Origin: an uncultured Nitrospirota bacterium
GTDB taxonomy: Bacteria > CG2-30-53-67
DNA length: 64,000 nucleotides
Direction: 5' to 3'
NCBI GenBank assembly: GCA_947259355.1
Contig: CAMYMF010000006.1
Location: 1-64,000, forward strand
The translations under genes were made by a program, and so were the position numbers. The notes below the pieces were generated by a model. The model did no database searches, was not told the origin of the DNA, and was given only the letters and a program-made list of their open reading frames with translations. Below, piece after piece: positions 19,429 through 27,982 of the stretch; position 1 is the stretch's first letter, and every line of letters begins with the position of its first letter.

Positions 19429-20040
19429 ATGGAACAACCAATCTGCTGCGGCGTGAAGCTGGGACAGTGTGTCCCGGATTTCAAACTGGAGACATTCAAT
19501 CCGGCCTCCTTCGCTTTTGGTCAGATAACCCTGAACGAAATAAGAAAGAAGGGGAAATGGACCGTACTTTTCTTTTATCCGGCCGACTTCACCTTTGTCT
19601 GAGCCACGGAAATGGCTGATCTGGCAGATCGGCACGAACAGTTCAAGTCTCTGGAATGTGAATTGATTACCGTGAGCACCGACACGAAATTCGTGCATCT
19701 CGCGTGGCAGCGGGACGAAAAACTTCTCGAAAAGGCCACGTTTCTGATGGGGTCTGATCCGACCGGTGAGGTGGCCAGGCTCTTCGGCGTCTACGATGAG
19801 CAGACCGGTCTGGCGCTACGGGGCACCTTTATCATCAATCCTGAGGGGATGCTTCTCGCATCGGAAGTCAACTTCTACAATGTCGGCCGGAACGTGGATG
19901 AGCTGCTGCGCAAGATTAAAGCCAATCTCCACGTGGCCCGGCATTCGGACGAGGCTTGCCCGGTCAACTGGGACACGGGGGACAAGACCCTCAAGCCTTC
20001 GGAGAAGATGGTCGGCAAGGTTTATGAGGCATTGCAGTAG
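19429..20040 (+). CDS. prxU: Selenocysteine-containing peroxiredoxin (AhpC/PRX family), UGA read through as Sec
   Basis: The reading frame is interrupted by one TGA at 19600-19602 and continues in the same frame to 20040, giving 203 residues. The residues before it (FFYPADFTFV) and after it (ATE) align with the active-site FYPADFTFVCPTE of typical 2-Cys peroxiredoxins, and the TGA falls exactly on the peroxidatic Cys (residue 58). The downstream part keeps LITVSTDTKF, the RGTFIINPEG strand and the resolving Cys177 in ACPVNW. A SECIS-like hairpin sits at the right distance. The enzyme should reduce peroxides with a selenolate. ATG with AAAGGGG and its own promoter. A sequencing error is unlikely because no frame change is needed. 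Confidence 0.88.
19600..19633 (+). promoter_or_regulatory. UGA codon and candidate bacterial SECIS hairpin
   Basis: After the in-frame TGA (19600-19602), bases 19615-19622 pair with 19626-19633 to make an eight-base-pair stem with one G-U pair, capped by a GGC loop (19623-19625). The loop starts with G, and its first G is 20 bases after the UGA, consistent with bacterial SelB-binding elements such as that of fdhF. A competing short stem (AGCCA with TGGCT) lies nearer the UGA. Confidence 0.7.
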
Positions 20041-20080
20041 GGTCGGATCCGGGTAGACTGCACCTTGGTCATCGAGGAAC

Positions 20081-20815
20081 ATGAGCGGTATCGGCGAACG
20101 TTATCAACAGGAAACGAAATACACCCGTGAGGACCTTTACGGGCGCGCCCGGCAGCGGCACCGTCGGGCGGCGCCCTTCAAGGATTACGAAGAGCCTCTT
20201 GCGGTGATCCCGTTGCCGGAGCCAGAGTTGGGCGGAAACGTCGACCTGTGGGAAGCTCTGAGGCATCGTCGGTCTCGTCGAAGCTACAACCATGCCGTGG
20301 CCCTTCGATCGGAAGTTCTGGCCGCCCTCCTTTGGGCGACGCAAGGCATCTCGGCCGGAAAGGGGGAGATTCTATTCCGTACAGCCCCCTCGGCGGGGGC
20401 CCTCTACCCCGTGGAGACCTACCTCTCGGTACGGGCCGTGGAGACCCTGCAGCCCGGTCTCTATCATTTCCGGCCGGAGCATTTCGACCTGGAGCTTCTC
20501 AAGAAGGGCGATCACTCCCGGGAGCTCACCGCCGCAGCGCTGGCACAGAACATGGTCCAGCAGGCGCAGGTCACCTTCATTTGGTCGGCCATTGTGGCCC
20601 GAGCCCTGTGGAAATACGAAGATCGGGCGTACCGATACATCTACCTCGATGCCGGCCACATCGCCCAGAATCTCTACCTCGCTGGCGAAGCCCTGGGCCT
20701 GGGTGTTTGCGCCATCGGTGCGCTCTTTGACGACGAGATCAACGGCCTCTTCGATCTGGACGGCACGGACGAAACAATTGTCTACATGGCCACCGTCGGC
20801 GTGCGCGCACGCTGA
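20081..20815 (+). CDS. SagB/ThcOx-type nitroreductase-family oxidoreductase
   Basis: 244 residues. WEALRHRRSRRSYN is the FMN-binding entry motif of the nitroreductase fold; TAPSAGALYPVETYL and the C-terminal LGLGVCAIGALFDDEIN are typical of the SagB/ThcOx subfamily. SagB-like enzymes oxidise thiazolines or oxazolines in peptide natural products, but no precursor peptide, cyclodehydratase or transporter lies here, and many environmental members are stand-alone with unknown substrates. The start has GAGGAA six bases upstream and follows the peroxiredoxin by 40 bases, so they may be co-transcribed. Confidence 0.85.
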   Translation: MSGIGERYQQETKYTREDLYGRARQRHRRAAPFKDYEEPLAVIPLPEPELGGNVDLWEALRHRRSRRSYNHAVALRSEVLAALLWATQGISAGKGEILFRTAPSAGALYPVETYLSVRAVETLQPGLYHFRPEHFDLELLKKGDHSRELTAAALAQNMVQQAQVTFIWSAIVARALWKYEDRAYRYIYLDAGHIAQNLYLAGEALGLGVCAIGALFDDEINGLFDLDGTDETIVYMATVGVRAR

Positions 20816-20922
20816 GCGGCGCTGCCCACGGCCCATCGACGCCACCGGGGCCGGGAACCGACTTCTCCAAGAAGATTGTCTCGAACCACTCTATGCCGCC
20901 TCTCCTCTCCGATCCGGGCTAA

Positions 20923-20956
20923 ATAACCCTTGATGAAATAGCATTCCGAGGGTTAT
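20923..20956. repeat. 8-bp inverted repeat after the nitroreductase gene
   Basis: ATAACCCT at 20923-20930 and AGGGTTAT at 20949-20956 are separated by 18 bases in the 200-base gap before the GIDE-domain gene. This could be a weak terminator or a dyad operator; the sequence that follows is AT-rich but has no clear U-run. Confidence 0.35.
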
Positions 20957-21014
20957 CATTGATTTATAGACCTAATTTTATCTGTTTGGCACACTTTTCG
21001 CCTGAAACAACTCC

Positions 21015-23042
21015 ATGGTCGAATCCCGTACATGTCCGGCAGGTCAGGGCACTCTCGGGTCTCCCCCAAAGCAGACCCTCCAGAGCAGCCAGTCCTATCT
21101 GGTGATACGCCCCCTATCGGAAAACCCCGACGCCCTCGCACCCTATTTGGCCCCTCTGGCTGAGCTCACCGGGCTCGACCCAGGAACCATTCGGCAGAAG
21201 TTTACCGGCAAAGCCCTGCAGGTTCTCCGGTCCAGCCCCGATGCAACCGCCCTGCAAGAAACCGCCGTAAAGCTAAAGGATGCAGGCTTTCCGGCCGTGC
21301 TCATCAGCCGGCAGACACTGCATCGCGCCCCGTCTCCCCAGCGCATCGTGGGGCTCGATATGGGCCGGGAGCGGCTCGGCCTGCGCGGCCGCTCGGGGGA
21401 TCTGTTCCAGACGTTGGACAGCACCAAGCGGTGCCTGCTCGTCTTGTCGTCCCTGAAGATCGAGCAGCTACGAAACCGGCGCATGGCGAAACTCGCCGCA
21501 GCGGGCACGCCCAGCTTGCCCCAGGAGCGCCTCTTTCGACTCATTTTTCAGGGGCATCCCGTCATGGTCCTCTATCTGGAAGGCTGTGAAACACCCTGCT
21601 ATGTCGATGCCCGGCGGTTCAATTTCTCGACCCTCGGCGATCAGAACCAAAAAGCTGTGGCCCTCAATTTTCCCGTCCTGATAGGCGCCATACAGCAGCA
21701 TGCCCGGGAGACATGGATCGACACAGGCTTTGGCGAGAATCACCTTCCCTTTCTTCACAGCTTCGATGGGTTGGGCACAGAGCAGACGCTGCAGAAATTC
21801 TTCGAATACGCCGCATTCGTTTCACAGGCAGACGGGCAGGGGATCTTCCGCCCGACGGCAGCCGAGAAGGCACCCGCGCCCCTTTCGGCCGTGGACAATC
21901 TTACAGGCCTTCTCTGGGGGGGGCCACTGCTGACAGGCGCCACGCCACCGGACAAGCACGATTCCGCCGTCTACAACAATTCCCACGGTGCGCCGGCTCA
22001 ATCCCAGAGCGCGTTGCCAGCGCCCCCGGAAGCGCCAAGAGATCTCTCCTTCGGTGACCTGACCGCAAGCGTCCAAATGCCCTGGTTGCTGATGAAGCGC
22101 TTCCGAAAATTTGTGCTCCAGATGGGACCGCCCTTTCTGGTTTCTCCGCTCGCATTGACCGCCCTGGGGGCGCTCCTGGTCGGGCACCATCACCCTGTCG
22201 GCCTGCCTTATGCCGTCGCCACGATTGCCATCGGACTGATGGTCTTCGTCCATGCCTTCGTGCTGCTCGGACGCAAACGGGCCATCGAAAACTGCCCCAC
22301 GAGCAGAGTGCGCTCCATGTCGATGGGTCTGGTGGAGGTCAAAGGCCGCGCGCGCCAGAGATATTCCCTGAAAGCACCGTTCTCCCTGACGGACTGCGTC
22401 TATTACAGCTACAAGCGATACGAATGGGAACACTTCGGCAATCAGTCGGGCTATCGACTGAAGCAATGGGGCGAAAGCGGTCGCGTCCCTTTCTACCTGG
22501 AGGACGAAACCGGGCGGGCGTTGGTCCAACCCGAGCATGCCGTCGTGAGCGCCGGGACGACGCAGGAGATGAGCGCACCCTTCGGCGGTACCCTGGGGAT
22601 ACCGGAACTGTTGGTTAACACCGGCAAACAAAAGATCGTCGAGCGAGTGATCCCCGTTGGAGAGCCGCTCTATGTGATGGGATTCGCCCGCCCGCTGCGT
22701 ACAGGCCGGCAGGTGCGGGAGTCGCGTATTCGCGGGAAACTCCTGGAGCTCAAGCGTGATCCCTCGCGCCTGCAGGAATATGATCTCGACGGCGACGGCA
22801 CCATCAGCGATACCGAGTGGGAGAACGCCCGACGGGAGATGCAGGACGCAGCGCTTCTGGAGGGGACCGAGAGGGGACGGGATCGCGTCTGCATTTCGGA
22901 GCATCCCACGGGAGGCCTCTTCTATATTTCAGACCGGCACGAGGAACACCTCACCCGGTCGATGGGCTGGCGCATTCCCCTTTTTCTGGCCCTCGGGCTG
23001 GCGCTGCTCATCGGGGGGTTGGCACTTGTCCTTGCACCTTAG
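21015..23042 (+). CDS. GIDE-domain membrane protein with EF-hand
   Basis: 675 residues. A soluble N-terminal region of about 350 residues has no domain I recognise. Two membrane segments (about 370-415) are followed by TSRVRSMSMGLVEVKGRA and FSLTDCVYYSYKRYEW, the pattern of the prokaryotic GIDE domain related to the mitochondrial ligase Mulan. At about residue 590 DLDGDGTISDTEW is a canonical EF-hand loop that should bind Ca2+. A last membrane helix ends the protein (about 650-672). GIDE-like proteins are often encoded beside LemA, as here (gap 34 bases), suggesting a membrane-stress or envelope complex. The start has no good ribosome site and could lie downstream. Confidence 0.7.
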   Translation: MVESRTCPAGQGTLGSPPKQTLQSSQSYLVIRPLSENPDALAPYLAPLAELTGLDPGTIRQKFTGKALQVLRSSPDATALQETAVKLKDAGFPAVLISRQTLHRAPSPQRIVGLDMGRERLGLRGRSGDLFQTLDSTKRCLLVLSSLKIEQLRNRRMAKLAAAGTPSLPQERLFRLIFQGHPVMVLYLEGCETPCYVDARRFNFSTLGDQNQKAVALNFPVLIGAIQQHARETWIDTGFGENHLPFLHSFDGLGTEQTLQKFFEYAAFVSQADGQGIFRPTAAEKAPAPLSAVDNLTGLLWGGPLLTGATPPDKHDSAVYNNSHGAPAQSQSALPAPPEAPRDLSFGDLTASVQMPWLLMKRFRKFVLQMGPPFLVSPLALTALGALLVGHHHPVGLPYAVATIAIGLMVFVHAFVLLGRKRAIENCPTSRVRSMSMGLVEVKGRARQRYSLKAPFSLTDCVYYSYKRYEWEHFGNQSGYRLKQWGESGRVPFYLEDETGRALVQPEHAVVSAGTTQEMSAPFGGTLGIPELLVNTGKQKIVERVIPVGEPLYVMGFARPLRTGRQVRESRIRGKLLELKRDPSRLQEYDLDGDGTISDTEWENARREMQDAALLEGTERGRDRVCISEHPTGGLFYISDRHEEHLTRSMGWRIPLFLALGLALLIGGLALVLAP

Positions 23043-23076
23043 GCGAGGTGTCTCGAACCGTAACAGGAGGTGAAAT

Positions 23077-23643
23077 ATGGCATCCTTGATTGTTCTTTCA
23101 GTTCTGGGTTTTACGCTACTGGCCTTGGCCTCTTATTTCGTGATCATCTACAACGGCCTCGTCACCGTAAGAAACAATGTAGACAAGTCCTGGAGCAACA
23201 TCGATGTCCTGCTGAAGCAGCGACACGATGAGCTTCCCAAACTGGTATCCGTGTGTGAGAGGTACATGAAGCACGAAGCGGATACTCTGGAGCGGGTCAT
23301 CAAGGCGCGGGCGGCCATGGCGAACGCAGACAGCATGGATGAGCGCCGACAGGCGGATGGCATGATCAAGGAAGCCCTCAAATCTCTCTTTGCCGTGTCG
23401 GAGAACTACCCGGAACTCAAGGCCGACCGGCGATTCGGCCAATTGCAGTCGCGCATCACCGAAATCGAAAATGAAATCGCCGACCGGCGGGAAATGTACA
23501 ACGAGAGCGGAAATATTTACAACATCCGCATCGAACAGATCCCCGACATCTTCGTCGCAAAATTGTTCAACTACCGCACAAAGGAACTGTGGCAGATCGA
23601 TCCAGAGCACCGGGAGGATGTCCCCGTGAGCTTCTCGTATTAG
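23077..23643 (+). CDS. lemA: LemA family protein
   Basis: 188 residues. One N-terminal membrane helix (about 5-27) leads into the all-helical LemA domain: YNGLVTVRNNVDKSWSNIDVLLKQR and the C-terminal ITEIENEIADRREMYNE are the conserved LemA repeats. Family proteins are anchored with the helical domain outside the cytoplasmic membrane; function is unknown, but LemA genes travel with GIDE or TPM-domain genes, as here. The ribosome site AGGAGGTG is a perfect match, so expression may be high. It converges with the cytochrome operon, with only 24 bases between the stops. Confidence 0.88.
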   Translation: MASLIVLSVLGFTLLALASYFVIIYNGLVTVRNNVDKSWSNIDVLLKQRHDELPKLVSVCERYMKHEADTLERVIKARAAMANADSMDERRQADGMIKEALKSLFAVSENYPELKADRRFGQLQSRITEIENEIADRREMYNESGNIYNIRIEQIPDIFVAKLFNYRTKELWQIDPEHREDVPVSFSY

Positions 23644-23667
23644 TTTGTGTTCTAGAACGGACACGAA

Positions 23668-25257
23668 TTAGTTTCCATCCGGAAACTCGTTTGCTTTTTC
23701 TTGCCCCGCATCACGTGGGAGGGGCCTCGGTCCTAGGTGAATGTCGTGGCACTGGTGGCAGCTATTCGCGTCCCGTACTTTTGGATCCTGTCGGCAACGG
23801 CTTTGATAGACGAGGGGCAGCACATAGGTCTTGCCCGTCGCTTTGCCCGTCAGGATCAGCCGCTGCCCCTCGGGGCGTACATGGGGCAGGATCTCGCCAT
23901 CCTCTGAGAAGAGCGCTGTTTCCCCCGCTCGACGTCCATAGCGCCGCATGATCCGCTGCACCTTGGCGGACTCCGTCCCGGATAGCTCCCGCAAAATGGG
24001 CCGTCTCTCCAGCGTGCCATGGCAGGTGTCGCAACGGATGCGCTGCTGCCCCTTCTGATCGCTGTAAAGGTACCCGTCTCCCATGACCTCCCTGTCTGTG
24101 TGACAGTCGATACAGTCAAGCGTCCACTCACAGCGTGTGAAGAGCGTCATGGGGTTGTAATAGTCCATGAGACGCCTGGCCTTCTCTGAAGACGGCGTCC
24201 CATGGTCGAGGTCCGTCCGTTTGTCAAAGGCCATCCGCTGCAGGTCGTGGTTTCCCCGATTGTGGCAATGGTTGCACTGGCTATAGGGGATCTTCAGGGT
24301 GAGTTTGTGCACGGTGCCGTGCCCCGGCTCGTCCCGAGAGATGGTGGGGTCGTCGCCGCGGTAATAGGCCTGGTCTTCGTACAAATAGTGGCAGGCGGCA
24401 CAACCGGAAGCCCGATAGCGGTAAGGCTCCTCCTGACCCACTGCCCAGAGATGACACTGATTCACGCAGTTTCGATGCAACTGGGTGTCGACGGGATGTG
24501 CCGAGAACTCGTAGGGCACCCCTGTGGGATCGGCACGGAGAAGCTCGCCCCCCTCCGTGCGGGGCAGGTCCGCCGCCTCGGTGTAAGGCAACGGTCGGAG
24601 TGCCGGCACTACGCTGCGGGTCCCATCGGGCGTCTTGCCGTGGACCGCGCTCACGCCGAAGCGGGCCGCCCGCTCTTTCTGTGCGCCAAAAGCGTAGCGG
24701 GGCAGCGCAATCTCGCCCGCCTTGGTGGCCATGATGGTTGTCCGCACCCGTTGAATGTGGTCCCGCTCTTGCACCGCATCGCCGTTATGGCAGGCGGTCC
24801 CGTCGGCCATCGTACGTCCGCAGCTCGCATCGATCACCCGGAAATCAGACGGGTTTCGCCCGCCGATCAACCCACTATGCGCCTGGGGCAATCGCACCGA
24901 GAGGGGATCCCCGCCGTGGCAGAGGGTACATCCAAAGGTCTCTGGCGGGTGGGCATCACCGATGGACTCAATGCCGATGTGGCAAGACAGACACCGCTCC
25001 CGCCGATTGCCGGGCAGCTGTGTCTCTTGGATCGCCGGCAGGGTGCGCTTCAGGGCAACGATGCGGGCTGCGATGGCTTCCTGAATCTCAGAGCTCGACG
25101 CCTGCGCCGCTTCTACCCGCAGCTGCGCGATCTTGCGGGCCTGATAGAGCTTCTGATATTGACGGTAGGGTTTGCTCCTTTCTTTTGCTGCGGCCCAGAA
25201 AAGGCTCAGCGCGAAGAACAGCACAAGGAGCGCAACCGTTTCCCCATATCGCTTCAT
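23668..25257 (-). CDS. Membrane-anchored multihaem c-type cytochrome (about 8-9 haems)
   Basis: 529 residues. An N-terminal hydrophobic helix (about 8-24) without clear cleavage site anchors it. Haem motifs in order: CLSCH, CTLCH, an unusual C-x9-CH (SCGRTMADGTACH), CVNQCH (CX3CH), CAACH, CNHCH, CIDCH, CDTCH and CHQCH, i.e. seven standard and two atypical sites. Many other His residues could act as distal ligands. It is the last gene of a group with a split cytochrome b, five bases after the subunit-IV-like gene, so it likely takes electrons from the quinol-oxidising membrane part to periplasmic carriers. Not assignable to a named Omc or Cbc protein. Confidence 0.85.
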   Translation of the reverse strand: MKRYGETVALLVLFFALSLFWAAAKERSKPYRQYQKLYQARKIAQLRVEAAQASSSEIQEAIAARIVALKRTLPAIQETQLPGNRRERCLSCHIGIESIGDAHPPETFGCTLCHGGDPLSVRLPQAHSGLIGGRNPSDFRVIDASCGRTMADGTACHNGDAVQERDHIQRVRTTIMATKAGEIALPRYAFGAQKERAARFGVSAVHGKTPDGTRSVVPALRPLPYTEAADLPRTEGGELLRADPTGVPYEFSAHPVDTQLHRNCVNQCHLWAVGQEEPYRYRASGCAACHYLYEDQAYYRGDDPTISRDEPGHGTVHKLTLKIPYSQCNHCHNRGNHDLQRMAFDKRTDLDHGTPSSEKARRLMDYYNPMTLFTRCEWTLDCIDCHTDREVMGDGYLYSDQKGQQRIRCDTCHGTLERRPILRELSGTESAKVQRIMRRYGRRAGETALFSEDGEILPHVRPEGQRLILTGKATGKTYVLPLVYQSRCRQDPKVRDANSCHQCHDIHLGPRPLPRDAGQEKANEFPDGN

Positions 25258-25261
25258 GGCA

Positions 25262-25678
25262 CTACCGGATGAAATGAAGGAGGGTCATGAGAGACACTGC
25301 GCCGAGAATCAGGATAAGAATCAGCCCCGCCGGCATCCTCGGCGCTGCCTCACCTTCGGTGGCCGCCCGAGGTGACACAAAGGGTATCAGGCTGAGTGTT
25401 GCGAAGAGTGCGACAGGCAACAGCGCCCCGGCAATCACCGGCGGGAGGTGACGCAGCAGCTCCTGCACCCATGCAAATATCCAGGGAGCACTGACGGCCG
25501 CAGGCGTCGTGGCCGGATCGGCCTGCTCTCCCAGCGGCGCAGGGCTGAGCAGGGACCACACCACGAGCGCCACCGAGACAGCCAGCATGGCCACCACTTC
25601 ATACTGAATCAGCGTCTCCCGCGATACCCAGCTTGGACTTCTTTCTTCTTCCGTACGTTCCATCCGATTCGTCCGCAT
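25262..25678 (-). CDS. Cytochrome b C-terminal (subunit IV-like) membrane protein
   Basis: 138 residues with three membrane segments (about 29-46, 80-102 and 115-134). The middle holds SAPWIFAWVQELLRHLPP and a following hydrophobic stretch ending SLIPF, which aligns with the helix E/F region of cytochrome b C-terminal domains and b6f subunit IV. The Qo-site PEWY motif appears as APWI, so the catalytic Glu is absent, as in some Desulfobacterota bc-type complexes. It lies six bases after the cytochrome b gene and just before the multihaem cytochrome, so the three form one complex. Confidence 0.7.
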   Translation of the reverse strand: MRTNRMERTEEERSPSWVSRETLIQYEVVAMLAVSVALVVWSLLSPAPLGEQADPATTPAAVSAPWIFAWVQELLRHLPPVIAGALLPVALFATLSLIPFVSPRAATEGEAAPRMPAGLILILILGAVSLMTLLHFIR

Positions 25679-25684
25679 GTCGGG

Positions 25685-26353
25685 CTACAGAAAGCGGCCC
25701 ATATATCCCAGGCGGCTGACCTTCCAGAAGTGATAGAGCATGAACCCCAAGACCGTCATCGGCAACACAACACAGTGCCACAAATAGATTCGCGGTATCG
25801 ATGCCGGCCCGTAGGTGCTCGTGCCCGCGAGGAGGCGGTGCAGGCCGTCACCGACGTAGGGGATCTCCCGGATTACGCCGAAGGCCACAAAGCCTGCCCA
25901 GTAAGTGTCCCGATCAAAGCGGAGCAGGTAGCCGCTGAAATCGATGATCACCACCAGACCCAGCAGCAGCACCCCCACCACCCAGATCCACCGCTTGGCG
26001 CCCTGATAAGAGCCCGTGAGCACCACCCGGATCATATGAAAGAGAATCAGGAGAACCAGCCACTGCCCGCCCCAGTAGTGCAGGCTACGGATTAGCTCCC
26101 CGTAGGGCACCAACTCGGTGATTTCGCGAACCGACAGATAGGCTGCATCAGCGCCGGTGCGGTAGTGAAACATGAGCAACACTCCCGTCAGCGCCAGCAC
26201 GAAGAAGAGATAGGCCGACAGCCCGCCCATGCAAAAGGTGAAGGTCAAACGAACCCGCTTGCGGGGAATCCACGGCGGGTGGACGTGGGCCAGAAGATCG
26301 ATGACGCCTCCCCGGCGCTTTTTCTCCTGCCCATCCCTGACAAGGGTTGCCAT
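25685..26353 (-). CDS. Cytochrome b N-terminal domain protein (b6-type)
   Basis: 222 residues, the four-helix haem-binding half of cytochrome b. Bis-His ligand pairs are visible: SLHYWGGQWLVLLILFH (H-x13-H) and LWHCVVLPMTVLGFMLYH (H-x14-H); the 13/14 spacing is the b6 type. A SGYLLRFD loop corresponds to the SG(Y/L)xLP-like Qo region. With the separate subunit-IV-like gene this is a split cytochrome b. No Rieske gene lies next to it. It should oxidise menaquinol and feed the multihaem cytochrome. Its start is 16 bases after the stop of the FAD oxidoreductase gene, so probably one operon. Confidence 0.88.
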   Translation of the reverse strand: MATLVRDGQEKKRRGGVIDLLAHVHPPWIPRKRVRLTFTFCMGGLSAYLFFVLALTGVLLMFHYRTGADAAYLSVREITELVPYGELIRSLHYWGGQWLVLLILFHMIRVVLTGSYQGAKRWIWVVGVLLLGLVVIIDFSGYLLRFDRDTYWAGFVAFGVIREIPYVGDGLHRLLAGTSTYGPASIPRIYLWHCVVLPMTVLGFMLYHFWKVSRLGYMGRFL

Positions 26354-26368
26354 GACCGAAGCCCTCCG

Positions 26369-27982
26369 CTATTGTTTCCCATGCACCGTCTGCACCCCCC
26401 GGCGCGCCAATATGCGCTGGGCGCAATGCATCCCGTCAAGGGCGGAACTCACGATGCCCCCGGCGTAACCCGCGCCTTCGCCGACAGGATAGAGCCCTTC
26501 GGCAGTCACGCACGCATAGCTCTCGTTCCGGACGATGCGCACCGGCGACGATGTTCGGGTTTCCACACCGACCAGCACACCTTCGTCGGAGACAAAGCCA
26601 GGGATCTTACGATTCCAGCCGGGCAGGGCGCGCCGCAGGCCCTCTGTCACAAATCCCGGAAGCAGGCTGGTCAGATCCACCGCCGACACACCGGGCCGAT
26701 AGGTCACTCGCGGCAAAGTGGCCGACGGCCGACCATTCAGGAAATCGCTGACCCGCTGGGCCGGTGCACGGTAGTCCCCGCCACCCATCCGGAAGGCCCT
26801 TTGCTCCTGCAGCCGGAGGTAAGCCAAACCCGCTAGCGGTTCGGGCGGCCCGAAATCCTTCCGGTTCACGGTCACCACCAGTCCACTGTTGGCATACCCG
26901 CTGTCGCGGCGGAAACGACTCATGCCGTTGGTCACCACACTGCCGGCCTCAGCATTGGCCGCGATGATCTGGCCGCCGGGGCACATGCAGAAGGAATAAA
27001 CCCCACGACCGCCGACGGTGTCCCGGAAGGTGAGGCGATAATCGGCAGGCCCCAGCCGGTCATGGCCCGCCCATCGGCCATACTGCGCTCGGTCGATCAT
27101 TGCTTGCGGATGCTCTATCCGGACCCCCACCGCAAGCGGTTTCGGACGCATTTGTAGACCCGCCCGGTGCAATGTCTCATAGGTGTCCGCAGCACTGTGG
27201 CCGGTGGCCAGGATGACCGTATCCACTGCAAGCTCTTCGCCCCCATCGATGCGCAGTGCACAGACCCGCCCCTTTCGCACGATCACATCGGTCACACGGC
27301 TGTTGAATCGTATCTCCCCGCCCAGTGTTTCAATCCGCCTGCGTAGATTGACGATGACGGCACGCAGTCGATCCGTTCCGATGTGCGGTCGCGACTCATA
27401 GAGGATGTTTCCGTCTGCGCCGGCCCCCACAAATTGCTTCAAGAGCCAGGGGATCGCCTGCGAACGCTTGCCGGTGCTGAGCTTGCCATCGGAGAAAGTC
27501 CCGGCCCCGCCCTCTCCAAAACAGGCGTTGCTCTCGGATGAGAACCCACCGCCCGACCAGAAAGCCTTTACGTCGCGCACCCGCTCCGCCATTGCGCGCC
27601 CCCGCTCCAGAACAAGGGGAGTCGCACCGGCCTCTGCCAAAATCAGGGCCGCAAAGATGCCGGCGGGACCGAACCCGACCACCACCGGTCGCTGCGCCAG
27701 ACGGACTTTCCCCATGGGCGTTGCCGGTGCCTTGGGCTCGATTCGCCGAAGGCAGAGGGTGCGGTGCTTCTCAAACTTGCGAAGCAGGGCGTCCTCGTCG
27801 CAAACCATGATTTCCAACTGATAAAGAAGGCGCGCATCATGGCGGGCATCGACGGACCTGCGAACAATACGGAGGGACCGGATGTCAGCGGGGGAGACTT
27901 TCAGGAGAGCGGCGACGGTCTTCTTCAAGTCCCCCCTGTCCTGATCGGGCGTCAGCCCGATCCCGGTCACAAGGAGAGACAT
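26369..27982 (-). CDS. NAD(P)/FAD-dependent oxidoreductase (COG2509-type)
   Basis: 537 residues, the usual length of the COG2509 'uncharacterised FAD-dependent dehydrogenase' family. After an N-terminal alpha/beta domain of about 90 residues (LRIVRRSVDAR), the dinucleotide fold begins with VVVGFGPAGIFAALILAEAG and VLERG. FSSESNACFGEGGAGTFSDGKL and the C-terminal FAD-contact YPVGEGAGYAGGIVSSA are family signatures. The substrate is unknown. Its position directly upstream of the cytochrome b genes could mean it supplies electrons to them, but the family is widespread without such neighbours. Confidence 0.85.
   Translation of the reverse strand: MSLLVTGIGLTPDQDRGDLKKTVAALLKVSPADIRSLRIVRRSVDARHDARLLYQLEIMVCDEDALLRKFEKHRTLCLRRIEPKAPATPMGKVRLAQRPVVVGFGPAGIFAALILAEAGATPLVLERGRAMAERVRDVKAFWSGGGFSSESNACFGEGGAGTFSDGKLSTGKRSQAIPWLLKQFVGAGADGNILYESRPHIGTDRLRAVIVNLRRRIETLGGEIRFNSRVTDVIVRKGRVCALRIDGGEELAVDTVILATGHSAADTYETLHRAGLQMRPKPLAVGVRIEHPQAMIDRAQYGRWAGHDRLGPADYRLTFRDTVGGRGVYSFCMCPGGQIIAANAEAGSVVTNGMSRFRRDSGYANSGLVVTVNRKDFGPPEPLAGLAYLRLQEQRAFRMGGGDYRAPAQRVSDFLNGRPSATLPRVTYRPGVSAVDLTSLLPGFVTEGLRRALPGWNRKIPGFVSDEGVLVGVETRTSSPVRIVRNESYACVTAEGLYPVGEGAGYAGGIVSSALDGMHCAQRILARRGVQTVHGKQ

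Noticed and set aside
19393-19602. Short 69-residue peroxiredoxin fragment ending at TGA
   Set aside because: The frame continues without change past the TGA with the rest of the peroxiredoxin, and a hairpin fits SECIS; reading the TGA as a true stop would destroy the active site.
20987-21001. Sigma-54 promoter (TGGCAC-N5-TCGC) before the GIDE gene
   Set aside because: The -12 box is imperfect and the start point would fall two bases before the ATG, leaving no ribosome site.
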